From: Holosporales bacterium | Lineage (GTDB): Bacteria; Pseudomonadota; Alphaproteobacteria; UBA3830; JAIRMZ01 | DNA length: 34,089 bases | Assembly (NCBI GenBank): GCA_031255325.1 | Contig: JAIRST010000067.1 | Location: 1-34,089 of the forward strand | Direction of reading: 5' to 3' | Shown here: positions 17,876 through 26,141 of the stretch, piece by piece | Layout of the letters: each line of letters starts with the position of its first letter | Position numbering within the stretch: position 1 is the first letter of the stretch | Translations under genes and position numbers: made by a program | Notes under the pieces: generated by a model | Told to the model about the DNA's origin: nothing | The model's database searches: none | The model's input: the letters and a program-made list of their open reading frames with translations, nothing else

Positions 17876-18721
17876 ATGCCTTCTCCTGTACAAAAGCCTA
17901 AAAGTATTCCCCACACAGCGGTCACTTTAAGACGAAGGCAGGCGTTTTTAAGCTTACTTTTAGGATGTGTCGGTATAGGAGGGTTGCATACGCCGTACAT
18001 GGCGCCTTACATCGAGCAGGCGCGCTTTGTTACAATGGAAGCTAAAGCTGTCCTATTAAAGAAGTATCATATCCACATAGTTGAAAAACTCTGGGAGCTT
18101 CTTGGCTTATCAGACCAGCACCGGACAATTGAGACGTTACAAGAGCAGCTTATTACCTCGCGCATCGAGGAGCAGAGAGCACAATATTTACGTCAAGAAA
18201 ATGCCGAGCTCCGTAACTTGCTTGCCATTGATGCGCCACAAGAATTTATCGCACTTGGAGCTCGTATTTTAGGACAGACAGAAGCGCATACACATACGCT
18301 TATGCTGGATATTGGTACCGATAAGGGCGTTTGTCTGAATGCTGCCGTTGTGGTTCGTGATGGCCTTATCGGTCGTATCACACAAGTTGGCAAAGATTGG
18401 AGCCAAGTATTGCTGGTAACGGATGGTACAGCACGTATTCCTGTTTCCTTATATCCTTCTGGAGAACGGGCGATTTTAAGTGGAGATTTCTCACAAACCC
18501 TAAGGGTAGATCTTCTTCGAAATCTACATTTCAATTCTGAGCAACTGGCCCTTACATCGGAAGTTGGGGCCTGTTTCCCAAAAGGAGTTCCTGTTGGTTC
18601 TATGGACGTGAAGACGTCTGCGCTACGCGTTATTCCTGCAGCATCTGCGCAGAATTTGGAATTCGTTTGTGTTTTAATCTCTGTTGCCGCGACTCAGGAA
18701 AGAACATATGCAGAACCTTAA
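17876..18721 (+). CDS. mreC: Rod-shape-determining protein MreC
   Basis: MreC bridges cytoplasmic MreB and periplasmic PBP2. The 281-residue protein has a basic N-terminus, one membrane segment (about 24-45), then a coiled coil (ETLQEQLITSRIEEQRAQYLRQENAELRNLL within it) and the beta-rich domain with LDIGTDKGV, VVVRDGLIGRI and PVGSM. AAGGAC precedes the ATG. It overlaps mreD by 14 bases. The order mreB-mreC-mreD is standard; unusually for Alphaproteobacteria, mrdA and rodA do not follow but lie upstream. Confidence 0.94.
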   Translation: MPSPVQKPKSIPHTAVTLRRRQAFLSLLLGCVGIGGLHTPYMAPYIEQARFVTMEAKAVLLKKYHIHIVEKLWELLGLSDQHRTIETLQEQLITSRIEEQRAQYLRQENAELRNLLAIDAPQEFIALGARILGQTEAHTHTLMLDIGTDKGVCLNAAVVVRDGLIGRITQVGKDWSQVLLVTDGTARIPVSLYPSGERAILSGDFSQTLRVDLLRNLHFNSEQLALTSEVGACFPKGVPVGSMDVKTSALRVIPAASAQNLEFVCVLISVAATQERTYAEP

Positions 18722-19181
18722 ACGTTGGTACATTTTCCCAATTTGTCTTATGGTTGCAGCACCTTTAGGCTTCCTTCCGGTTTTTCCGAATAGGCTTTTC
18801 TTTATATGGCTTCTTATGTTTCAAGGAATTCTAACATTCCAGCAACCTTCTTACTTTGGGGTATGGAGCATTTGCCTGTTTTTAGATTTTTTCTATGATA
18901 TTCCTATTGGGGTAACTTTTCTTTCTTTTGCTATAATATATTTAGGGCTCGATTGGGCATTTAAATATCTGATTGGCGTCTCGTTCTTTATCTTATGGGG
19001 AATCGTTATTGTCGTCGTTATAGGGCTTGATGCCCTTTTTTTTAGGGGGGGGGCTTGGCGCATGTTGATGCATTCTGAGTCATGGGTCAGGCTAGGCATT
19101 GCCGTAGGATTTTATCCACTCATCACGTGGGTATGTCGAAAAATACGAGAGAGTAAAATTTTCACCACTTCAAAAAATTAA
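18708..19181 (+). CDS. mreD: Rod-shape-determining protein MreD
   Basis: MreD is the small polytopic partner of MreC. I use the ATG at 18708 (MQNLKRWY) because AGGAAAG precedes it; the track start at 18684 is a TTG. The 157-residue protein has about five hydrophobic helices with FFYDIPIGVTFLSF in the middle, the typical position of the family DxxxxxPLG-type motif. Identification rests on the position after mreC, size and topology more than on sequence. It contains a T8-A-G9 homopolymer run (19036-19055) in frame with an intact reading frame. Confidence 0.85.
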   Translation: MQNLKRWYIFPICLMVAAPLGFLPVFPNRLFFIWLLMFQGILTFQQPSYFGVWSICLFLDFFYDIPIGVTFLSFAIIYLGLDWAFKYLIGVSFFILWGIVIVVVIGLDALFFRGGAWRMLMHSESWVRLGIAVGFYPLITWVCRKIRESKIFTTSKN

Positions 19182-19259
19182 TATTTATACTTCAAAATAT
19201 CCATGAAATATGCTGCCATAAAAAATGGAAACTATTGACCGAACAATTTTATAGAATAA

Positions 19260-19748
19260 ATGTCGTTAACTCATCCTTTTGAACCTGTTTTTGATAAAAA
19301 TTCCTCTATTCTAATATTAGGAACGTTTCCATCCGTAAAATCACGAGAGTATGGTTTTTATTATGGGCATCCTCAGAATAGATTTTGGAAAGTAATCGCC
19401 TCTATTACGCATACCTCACTCGTTCCCGAAACAATAGAAGAAAAAAAGCTTCTCCTTCTCAACAATAAAATCGCTCTTTGGGATATCCTGAAAAGATGTT
19501 CTATAAAAGGTTCAAGTGATTACAGTATTAAAAACACTGTTCCCGTAGATTTATCTATTTTATTAGAATATACGCATATTACACAAATTTTTGTTAATGG
19601 TGAAAAGGCGCATCAACTGTTTATGAGATATTTTTATAAAAATCTTAAAAAAGAAGCGATAAAACTTCCCTCAACAAGTTCAGCGAATGCTCACTATACC
19701 TTTGACAAATTGGTTTTGGCTTGGAAACGCGTAACACAAGAACTTTAA
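19260..19748 (+). CDS. Uracil/hypoxanthine-DNA glycosylase superfamily protein
   Basis: This is a small DNA-repair glycosylase of the UDG superfamily, close to the family 6 hypoxanthine-DNA glycosylases that excise deaminated adenine. Motif 1 is GTFPSVKSREYGFYYGHPQNRFW (21-43), with Asn40 in the catalytic position described for family 6. Motif 2 is LPSTSSANA (137-145). The 162 residues match the family. It stands alone between mreD and the MscS gene, and its composition is clearly more AT-rich than the mre genes, consistent with separate acquisition. Exact substrate cannot be read from sequence. Confidence 0.87.
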   Translation: MSLTHPFEPVFDKNSSILILGTFPSVKSREYGFYYGHPQNRFWKVIASITHTSLVPETIEEKKLLLLNNKIALWDILKRCSIKGSSDYSIKNTVPVDLSILLEYTHITQIFVNGEKAHQLFMRYFYKNLKKEAIKLPSTSSANAHYTFDKLVLAWKRVTQEL

Positions 19749-19910
19749 AGAATCTTATCCCAAAGACCAAGCTGAAGAACAGAAAGCAATGCGATAAAAG
19801 TTATTTTAGCATCCATTAGACTTGTCATCATGAGATTTTTAAGGGAAATATCATGCCTTGTAATTGATACAGTATGTTTTTGTGACTTTAAAATCCACTA
19901 AACGGTATTG

Positions 19911-19933
19911 AATCTGATATAGGTGTCAGTTCA
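19911..19933. repeat. Insertion-sequence-like terminal repeat, solo copy
   Basis: AATCTGATATAGGTGTCAGTTCA lies 11 bases beyond the mscS stop. It matches 19 of 23 bases of the right-hand repeat at 32719-32741. Read from the other strand it begins TGAACTGACACC, like an insertion-sequence end. No partner copy is seen nearby. Confidence 0.45.
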
Positions 19934-19944
19934 CGAGAAGCGTT

Positions 19945-21876
19945 TTACGCATGTCTTTGCTGTGTGAATAAGGGATCGGCTGCTGTATAGCATCTAATGG
20001 GTTGTACGGGAACATCTATCCCCATGGTGTCGAATTTTTTCTTGAGCCGTCTGTGAAATTCAAATCCAACAAGTTTCAAGGGATCAGGATGCGTTTTAAT
20101 AGCCCAAATGAGGGTTATCCCTTTTAAATCAAAGGGTGTAATACCAAAAATTTGTACTGGTTCGGTGACTTGCTCTTTATAAGAATCGTCTGTAAGAAGC
20201 TCTTGTCCCACTTCCTCGAGAGCTTGTGTAACTTTAGCGACGTTCTCACGAGGATCGATCGTAAGCTCATAAATTTGAAGGGTATAATCTCGCGATAGAT
20301 TACAGAATGCACTCACTGTGGAATAAGGAATAACATGTAGCGTTCCACTGACCTCACGTACATAGACAGCGCGGATGGACATGCGTTCCACAAATCCGCT
20401 GATGCCATTGATCGTGACATAGTCACCTGTATCCATGTCATCTTCAATAAGCACGATGGTTCCTTGGATAAAAGATTTCGTGACTTCTTGTGCTCCAAAG
20501 CTGATTGCAAGTCCCAACACACTGAATCCAGCGAGAAGCGGAGCTATACTAAATCCAAGGTTTTCCACTATTCCTGCAAGAACAACAAAAAAGATAGCAA
20601 CATGAAAAACGCTTTTTAAGAGCGGCAAAAATGTCCGCAACCGCTTTTCCTTTTCTGGATTTTCCGCTTGAACCAAGGTTATTTTATAATCTATACAAAG
20701 CGTTAAAGCTTGATATAGAACGATCCCTGCACACATCAGAAAAGCATTCCCTAAAAAGCTAACTAAAATGATATGCCCCCACGGTGTACTTGCTGCATGG
20801 AAAATAGACAGTCCACAAAAGTGGCCAATCAAAAGCACAAGGAATATGTAGAATATTGCGATAGTGAGAGATTCGATTTGCGTAAGGCTCTTTTGTGCAC
20901 GTTCTAAAAAAGTACTGTTTTGTGCTTTGCTTTCCTTTAAGATACGTCGTACCTTACGAGGAAGCCACAAAATACAAGAAATAATAAATTGCATTCCTGC
21001 TATAGTAATAAGACTAATGGCCAAAGGTTTGAGCCAGTTAGCAGGCTTAAATTCTATTTCGTAAAACTCTAATCCCAAAAGGAGTACACCACCGTATCCA
21101 AGGAAAATCCACCATCTTTTATTAAGAGCGCAAAAAATATCTATCCAAACGCTTATATTGTTTTCTTTATGTGTACTATTTAAAAGATCCTTGATAGCGG
21201 AACGGGCACGAAAAACAGAAAGCAACATATAACAAAGAGCTATGGAAAGAAGACTGTGCTTCGTAAGGGTTATGGTTGTTTTTGGGAATTCCAGCAAAAA
21301 TTGAGCGCTACTTACCGTTATGATACCGATACTTGTTATCCATAATGTAGTTTTGATGAAAGACCATAAAGAACGCATGTGAATTTCTGCAGCACGGAAT
21401 AAGCGAGCATGCGGAGTGTATGGAGAGAGTACTGCCATGGCAAAAAGGCGCAGGAAAGCTGCACTTGATAAAGTACCGACAAAAGTTACGTAAAAAGTAT
21501 GAAGTGATCTACTTTGAAGAAAACTTGCTTCATAAAAACCAAGTAAAGCAAAAAGAGCAATAGGTACCATAGATCGACACAAACTGCCAAAAGTAAAAAA
21601 CAGGTGGTCTATTTTAGAAGAATGATTAATATAACGTATCAACGCCCGTTCTAGTATCCACGAAGCCCAAAATTGAACGATCAGAAAAATGATAAAAACA
21701 ATGAATGGATATAATAGAACTGATGTGTATCCTTCAGATAAAGTTTCCGTATTAAGGAGAGTCTGTACTTCTTGCAACGAAGAAATTTGTGCTTTGGCTG
21801 ATTGCAGCAATGCTAGGAAAGTCATGCTTCCTGTACATAAGCTTAAGATCTTTTTTTGTACATTTGACAGACTCAT
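19945..21876 (-). CDS. Mechanosensitive ion channel, MscS family (large, multi-span)
   Basis: This inner-membrane channel probably releases solutes on hypo-osmotic shock. I choose the ATG at 21876 (MSLSNVQKKIL) because GGGGAG lies 8 bases upstream and a signal peptide ending SAKA follows; the track start at 21903 is possible. About ten hydrophobic helices precede the MscS core: FGAQEVTKSFIQGTIVLIEDDMDTGDYV is the pore-lining and beta-domain junction, followed by GFVERMSIRAVYVREVSG and IPYSTV. The C-terminal alpha/beta domain is complete. At about 643 residues it is like the larger MscS relatives rather than E. coli MscS (286). It is divergent from comF. Confidence 0.9.
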   Translation of the reverse strand: MSLSNVQKKILSLCTGSMTFLALLQSAKAQISSLQEVQTLLNTETLSEGYTSVLLYPFIVFIIFLIVQFWASWILERALIRYINHSSKIDHLFFTFGSLCRSMVPIALFALLGFYEASFLQSRSLHTFYVTFVGTLSSAAFLRLFAMAVLSPYTPHARLFRAAEIHMRSLWSFIKTTLWITSIGIITVSSAQFLLEFPKTTITLTKHSLLSIALCYMLLSVFRARSAIKDLLNSTHKENNISVWIDIFCALNKRWWIFLGYGGVLLLGLEFYEIEFKPANWLKPLAISLITIAGMQFIISCILWLPRKVRRILKESKAQNSTFLERAQKSLTQIESLTIAIFYIFLVLLIGHFCGLSIFHAASTPWGHIILVSFLGNAFLMCAGIVLYQALTLCIDYKITLVQAENPEKEKRLRTFLPLLKSVFHVAIFFVVLAGIVENLGFSIAPLLAGFSVLGLAISFGAQEVTKSFIQGTIVLIEDDMDTGDYVTINGISGFVERMSIRAVYVREVSGTLHVIPYSTVSAFCNLSRDYTLQIYELTIDPRENVAKVTQALEEVGQELLTDDSYKEQVTEPVQIFGITPFDLKGITLIWAIKTHPDPLKLVGFEFHRRLKKKFDTMGIDVPVQPIRCYTAADPLFTQQRHA

Positions 21877-21960
21877 CGAAAAACTCCCCAAAAAGTCTTG
21901 CATTTTTCTTCATTGTGCGAACAAATTGTGAAAAAATCCTGAATAAATATTGAGAAGAGA

Positions 21961-22722
21961 ATGGATATCCTGCGTTTCTTTAAAAGAATGACGAATATTT
22001 TACTTCCGCCGCATTGTGTATGTTGTCAAGAACCCATCACAGGGGATGTTGCCTTATGCGCAACATGTTGGAAAAAGCTCAGCCTTTTTCATACTCCTTG
22101 GTGTGCACGGTGTGGAACACCTCTTAATTTCGAGCTTCCTGGCGAAAATATTTGTGAAGAATGCTCTAGAAAATTTATTCATATTTTCGATGGCGCCCGT
22201 TCTGTTGCTGCTTATCAGGGAAGTGCACGCACTTTGGTATTAAAACTCAAGCACGCCGATGCAGCTTATTTAGCGCCTCTTATGGGATCGTTGATGCAAC
22301 GTGCAATAAAGGACCTCAAAAACGTGGATTATGTTATTCCTGTCCCTTTGCATTGGAGGCGCCTTTTGAAACGCAAATACAATCAATCCGCTCTTTTGGC
22401 GTATTACTTAACAAAAAAAAGACATCTTCCCTATGCGCCGAGTTTTTTAAAGCGCCATCGCGCCACCCCCTCGCAAAAAGGCCATAATGCGCAAGAACGT
22501 TATGAAAATGTAGAAGGCGCTTTTTCTGTTACAAAAAAAGGATACCTGGCTTTGGAAAGAAAAAATGTACTCCTTATCGATGACGTATGGACAACAGGCG
22601 CTACGTTAACCTCCTGTACAAAAACGCTAAGAAAAGCAGGTGTTTCTAAGGTATATGTCTTAACTTTTGCCCGAGTCCTAAAGGGAGAAGCTCTGGTGCG
22701 ATTGAGTGAAGACACCCTCTAG
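21961..22722 (+). CDS. comF: ComF family phosphoribosyltransferase-like protein
   Basis: ComF-type proteins have an N-terminal zinc finger and a PRTase fold; in naturally competent bacteria they help DNA uptake, and in others the role is unclear. Here the zinc-binding cysteines are in HCVCCQEP, ALCATCW, CARCG and ICEECSRKF. The PRPP-binding loop is VLLIDDVWTTGATLTSC, and VIPVPLHWRRLLKRKYNQ with QKGHNAQER are family hallmarks. The 253 residues match the usual length. GAGAAGAG precedes the ATG. No other competence genes are in the window. Confidence 0.93.
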   Translation: MDILRFFKRMTNILLPPHCVCCQEPITGDVALCATCWKKLSLFHTPWCARCGTPLNFELPGENICEECSRKFIHIFDGARSVAAYQGSARTLVLKLKHADAAYLAPLMGSLMQRAIKDLKNVDYVIPVPLHWRRLLKRKYNQSALLAYYLTKKRHLPYAPSFLKRHRATPSQKGHNAQERYENVEGAFSVTKKGYLALERKNVLLIDDVWTTGATLTSCTKTLRKAGVSKVYVLTFARVLKGEALVRLSEDTL

Positions 22723-22759
22723 CATAGGTAATAAAAGATAGAATTTTTTCATGTTTTTC

Positions 22760-22785
22760 CTTGTATCTTTACAAGATTTCTTGTA
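22760..22785 (+). promoter_or_regulatory. Three alternating CTTGTA/TACAAG boxes upstream of rpmF
   Basis: CTTGTA (22760), TACAAG (22770) and CTTGTA (22780) are spaced exactly 10 bases apart, separated by 4-base loops. Two mutually exclusive 6-bp hairpins are possible, or a protein could bind on one face of the helix. The boxes end 51 bases before the rpmF start. Confidence 0.4.
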
Positions 22786-22836
22786 GATATCCTAATAAGA
22801 TGAAGCGAAGAGTTGTTCTAAAAAAGGAAAAAGATT

Positions 22837-23025
22837 GTGGCTGTTCCTAAAAAGAAAACATCAAAGTCTCGGCGAGATATGCGTCGGGCCCATGCAGCGT
22901 TGGTTCCTGTCTTCGGCGGAGAGTGTCAAACATGTGGAGAGAAGAAGCGTCCACATCATGTGTGCCCTGTGTGTGGGCATTATAACAAACGTCCTGTTTT
23001 AAAAGATTCCCGCGTCTCTGAGTAA
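22837..23025 (+). CDS. rpmF: 50S ribosomal protein L32 (bL32)
   Basis: This 62-residue protein begins [20 protein letters not shown], the diagnostic bL32 start, and has a Cys4 zinc site in [18 protein letters not shown]. The start codon is GTG with AAAGGAAAAAG upstream. plsX follows 18 bases after the stop. The rpmF-plsX-fabH-ihfA order is conserved in many Proteobacteria and links ribosome production to lipid synthesis. L32 lies on the 50S subunit near L22. Confidence 0.97.
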   Translation: MAVPKKKTSKSRRDMRRAHAALVPVFGGECQTCGEKKRPHHVCPVCGHYNKRPVLKDSRVSE

Positions 23026-23043
23026 ATTTACGGAAAGCATGTG

Positions 23044-24105
23044 ATGTCATCATCGCCCAGGCCTATTCGCATAGCTATCGATTGTATGGGAGGGGATACA
23101 GCTCCAGAGGTTGTTTTTCAAGGAATCTCTCTTTGTGCGAAAGAGTTGGGGCCTATTTCTCTACAGCTTTATGGGGTACAGGCGGCGATAGAGCCCCTTG
23201 TTGAAGAGATTAAGAAAGATACTGCCTGCAAAGATTTATTTATTGAAGTAATCCTAGCCGACGATGTGGTTACCTCTGACATGAAACCTAAAGTCGCTGT
23301 ACGCTCTCATCGAGCCTCTAGTATGGGGCTCGCTGTTATGGCTGTTCGGGAAAAGCGTGCAGATGCTGTTCTATCAGCGGGAAACACGGGTGCTTTCATG
23401 GCGTTTTCCAAGATTATGCTCGGTACGTTAAAGGGGATTGATCGTCCTGCTATTGCAACATTCCTTCCCACATCCAAAGGGCAGTCTTTGGTATTAGATT
23501 TAGGAGCGAATGCAGAATGTTCCGGTCGTAACCTGGTGGAATTTTCTTTCATGGGCGAGGCGCTGACGCAAGCATGTTTGGGCATTTCTGCCCCTAGTAT
23601 TGGGCTATTAAATATCGGTTCAGAAAACACGAAAGGTAATCGTATTGTTCAGGAAGCTGCAGAGATTCTCACGAAAACAGATCTTCTGAAAAATTATATA
23701 GGATTTGTAGAAGGAACGGATATCATGGCAGGGACAGTAGATGTCGTCGTTACAGATGGATTCACAGGAAATGTTGCCCTGAAAACGATCGAAGGATCTA
23801 TGCGCTTTGTCAAAGAACAAGTTGGACGTGCCGTAAAAAAATCTATTGGAACACGTATTAGCGCTTTTATACTTTATCGTACCCTGAAGAAAGCTTTTAC
23901 ACGCTTCGACCCACGTATTTATAACGGAGCTGTACTCTTAGGTCTCAATGCTTTAGCGGTAAAAAGTCATGGAAATGTGGATGCCTTTTCCTTTGCACAT
24001 GCGCTAAAGTTTACCGTAAATGTTGCGCGTCAAGATCTTTTAACGCATGTAAAAACATATGTTGATAGATGGGCATCAACCGAAGAAGGGACTTCCAGGG
24101 AATAA
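23044..24105 (+). CDS. plsX: Phosphate acyltransferase PlsX
   Basis: PlsX converts acyl-ACP to acyl-phosphate for phosphatidic acid synthesis; it is a peripheral membrane enzyme. The sequence shows IAIDCMGGDTAPEVVFQG at the start, SAGNTGAFMA, DLGANAECSGRNL and VTDGFTGNVALKT. The ATG at 23044 with GGAAAG upstream is preferred to the in-frame GTG three bases earlier. The length, about 353 residues, is standard. The stop overlaps the fabH start (TAATG). Confidence 0.96.
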   Translation: MSSSPRPIRIAIDCMGGDTAPEVVFQGISLCAKELGPISLQLYGVQAAIEPLVEEIKKDTACKDLFIEVILADDVVTSDMKPKVAVRSHRASSMGLAVMAVREKRADAVLSAGNTGAFMAFSKIMLGTLKGIDRPAIATFLPTSKGQSLVLDLGANAECSGRNLVEFSFMGEALTQACLGISAPSIGLLNIGSENTKGNRIVQEAAEILTKTDLLKNYIGFVEGTDIMAGTVDVVVTDGFTGNVALKTIEGSMRFVKEQVGRAVKKSIGTRISAFILYRTLKKAFTRFDPRIYNGAVLLGLNALAVKSHGNVDAFSFAHALKFTVNVARQDLLTHVKTYVDRWASTEEGTSRE

Positions 24106-25067
24106 TGCTCTGCTCAGTCTTAAAAGGTGTAGGGGGATACCTCCCTACAAGCGTGTTAACAAATGATGACCTCAGTCGAACGATGGATACATCCGATACA
24201 TGGATCCGTCGGCGAACAGGAATAGGCGAGCGACATATTGCCGCCCCCGAAGAATGCACTTCCGATCTTGCCGTGTATGCGGCGCAACGCGTTTTCAAAG
24301 CAGCAGGGATAAGTCCTGAAGCCATTGATTTAGTGTTAGTGGCAACTGTTTCTCCAGACCGAACTTTTCCATCCACAGCAGCTTTAGTGCAAGGGAAATT
24401 GGGCATTACGCGCGGCATGGCGTTCGATGTTAATGCAGCCTGTAGTGGGTTTTTGTATGCCATAACCCTGGCGGATGCCTTACTCAAGCAACGTCAAGCA
24501 ACCTGTGCTTTGGTAATAGGGGCCGAAACATTTTCCCGATTGCTCGATTGGTCTGATCGAACAACGGCTCCCTTATTTGGAGATGGGGCAGGTGCTGTTA
24601 TTTTGAAAGCAGAAGAACATTCAGCGCCTGCTGGCATCCTCTCTTCTTGCCTCTATGCAGATGGAAGCCAGTGGGAGATTTTGTATACGGATGGGGGGCC
24701 TTCTTTAAATCAGCGAACAGGTGTTACCCGGATGCAAGGACGTGAGGTCTTTCGCCAAGCGATCGAAAAGATGCTTGAGTCTATCCGATACCTTCTGGTA
24801 CAAGCGGATATTTCCCTTGATGAAATTGCATGGATCATCCCCCATCAGGCTAATGCACGCATCATCGAATCTATAGCCGAACGCCTCTCTTTTCCTATAG
24901 AGCGTGTCTTAGTGACAGTAGATCGTCATGCTAATACTTCGGCCGCTTCTATTCCTTTGGCTATCGTTGAAGGATTCGAATCAGGGAAACTAGCATTCGG
25001 TCAACATGTCCTATATACTAGCATTGGTGCTGGTTTAACATGGGGAGCATCTTTGATGCGTTTATAG
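24105..25067 (+). CDS. fabH: 3-oxoacyl-ACP synthase III
   Basis: FabH condenses acetyl-CoA with malonyl-ACP to start fatty-acid synthesis. The ATG at 24105 (MLCSVLKGVGGYLP) overlaps the plsX stop and follows AGGGA; the track start at 24069 lies within plsX. The catalytic triad is Cys113 (DVNAACSGF), His247 (IPHQAN) and Asn277 (HANTSAASIP). The RRTGIGERH and FGDGAGA motifs are present. At 320 residues it is full length. ihfA starts 8 bases after the stop. Confidence 0.96.
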   Translation: MLCSVLKGVGGYLPTSVLTNDDLSRTMDTSDTWIRRRTGIGERHIAAPEECTSDLAVYAAQRVFKAAGISPEAIDLVLVATVSPDRTFPSTAALVQGKLGITRGMAFDVNAACSGFLYAITLADALLKQRQATCALVIGAETFSRLLDWSDRTTAPLFGDGAGAVILKAEEHSAPAGILSSCLYADGSQWEILYTDGGPSLNQRTGVTRMQGREVFRQAIEKMLESIRYLLVQADISLDEIAWIIPHQANARIIESIAERLSFPIERVLVTVDRHANTSAASIPLAIVEGFESGKLAFGQHVLYTSIGAGLTWGASLMRL

Positions 25068-25075
25068 GCAAGAAG

Positions 25076-25378
25076 ATGAGCACAAAAAAAACATCAACGG
25101 TTATTCGTGCAGAATTAGCGAGAGCTTTAGCTGAAGCGTTCAAGATCCATCGTCTTCAGTCAGAGGAGTTTCTGGAAACCACACTTGAGGAAATTGGCGC
25201 AGCGCTAGCACGCGGAGAAAGTGTAAAACTAACCAATTTTGGCACATTCAAGCTTTTATCGAAAAAAAGCCGTCTTGGGCGCAATCCTAGAACACTTGAA
25301 CCTGCAAAAATTAAAGCACGACGTGTTATATCGTTTCATTCTTCTTTGGAATTAAAAACACGTCTTAATGCACCTTAA
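25076..25378 (+). CDS. ihfA: Integration host factor alpha subunit
   Basis: IHF bends DNA at specific sites and acts in replication, recombination and transcription. The ATG at 25076 (MSTKKTSTVIRAELARAL) gives a 100-residue protein; the track start at 25040 reads back into fabH. The DNA-binding arm is KLTNFGTFKL followed by RLGRNPRTLE and the intercalating proline, then KARRVISF. Placement at the end of rpmF-plsX-fabH supports IhfA rather than HU. A poor stem (TGGC/TTCTA with TAGAA/GCCA) lies about 20-60 bases after the stop, but no T-run makes it a clear terminator. Confidence 0.92.
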   Translation: MSTKKTSTVIRAELARALAEAFKIHRLQSEEFLETTLEEIGAALARGESVKLTNFGTFKLLSKKSRLGRNPRTLEPAKIKARRVISFHSSLELKTRLNAP

Positions 25379-25553
25379 TTTTCGGTATTTTTTGAGAATT
25401 GGCACTTCTATAATTTATAAGGCCTAGAAGCCATTTATGGTGGATTTTTAAGATCGTAAGAGCATATTGTATTAAATTAGAAAGGATTTTTATAATTAAC
25501 AAGAGGAAAGTAGGTAATGAATAGGGTAAAAAGTCCTGCAGAATTTCAAGTTG

Positions 25554-26120
25554 TTAAATCCTTGCGATTGCGCCGATTTTGATAAGCTCGGCGTGAAGAC
25601 GCTCTAGAATTTCGCGCATTATAGTACGCAAGATGGTATCGCGCTTTTCGGCAGAAATATCCCGTTCAGCAACTTTGTTTACAGATACCTGGATGCGATG
25701 AGAATAAGCCGGAGCTTTTGCTGCGTCTTTTTTTTCTAATGTCATTAAACACTGCGCTGTATATTGCACTTTTGGCGTTGTAAAAGTAGAAGCGAAGAAG
25801 CCTTGAGGCTCTGCCACCGGAAAGGCGCAAATGGAAGCCTCTTCAATGATGACACGCGTTTGTCCATGGGCACCCGAAGGAATCAGGCATTTCTCTGCCC
25901 AACTTTCCACAACTTCTGGAAAGGATGGAGTAACAAGATGCTCTAAATGTGGGGCTAGTTCCGTTGGATGAAAAGCACGTACCATCGAGACGTTCGCTGT
26001 ATCAAGAGCAATAGGCGTTTGATAAAAAAGCTCCGTTACGGAAGCTGATTCTTTATCAGCAGAACATCCGCATAGGTAAACACACACTATGCATAGACAA
26101 AGTTTTTGAAATTTTGCCAT
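25554..26120 (-). CDS. Conserved lipoprotein, function unknown
   Basis: The N-terminus has a basic start, a hydrophobic segment and the lipobox LCGC with lipidated Cys19, so the protein is probably exported and acylated. The remainder of the 188-residue protein is soluble with mixed structure and a C-terminal amphipathic helix (DTILRTIMREILERLHAELIKIG). I recognise no domain. It lies 21 bases downstream of mlaC on the same strand, so a role in outer-membrane lipid or lipoprotein traffic is a reasonable guess, for instance as an auxiliary lipoprotein, but this is context only. Confidence 0.8.
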   Translation of the reverse strand: MAKFQKLCLCIVCVYLCGCSADKESASVTELFYQTPIALDTANVSMVRAFHPTELAPHLEHLVTPSFPEVVESWAEKCLIPSGAHGQTRVIIEEASICAFPVAEPQGFFASTFTTPKVQYTAQCLMTLEKKDAAKAPAYSHRIQVSVNKVAERDISAEKRDTILRTIMREILERLHAELIKIGAIARI

Positions 26121-26141
26121 ATAGGCTCCTTTTTCTATTCT

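Noticed and set aside
19745-19831. 28-residue hydrophobic minus-strand frame after the glycosylase gene
   Set aside because: Too short, no Shine-Dalgarno sequence, and a hydrophobic stretch of this size is expected by chance in AT-rich DNA.
24011-24487. 158-residue minus-strand ORF across the plsX/fabH junction
   Set aside because: Antisense to two conserved genes; no motif and no upstream signals.
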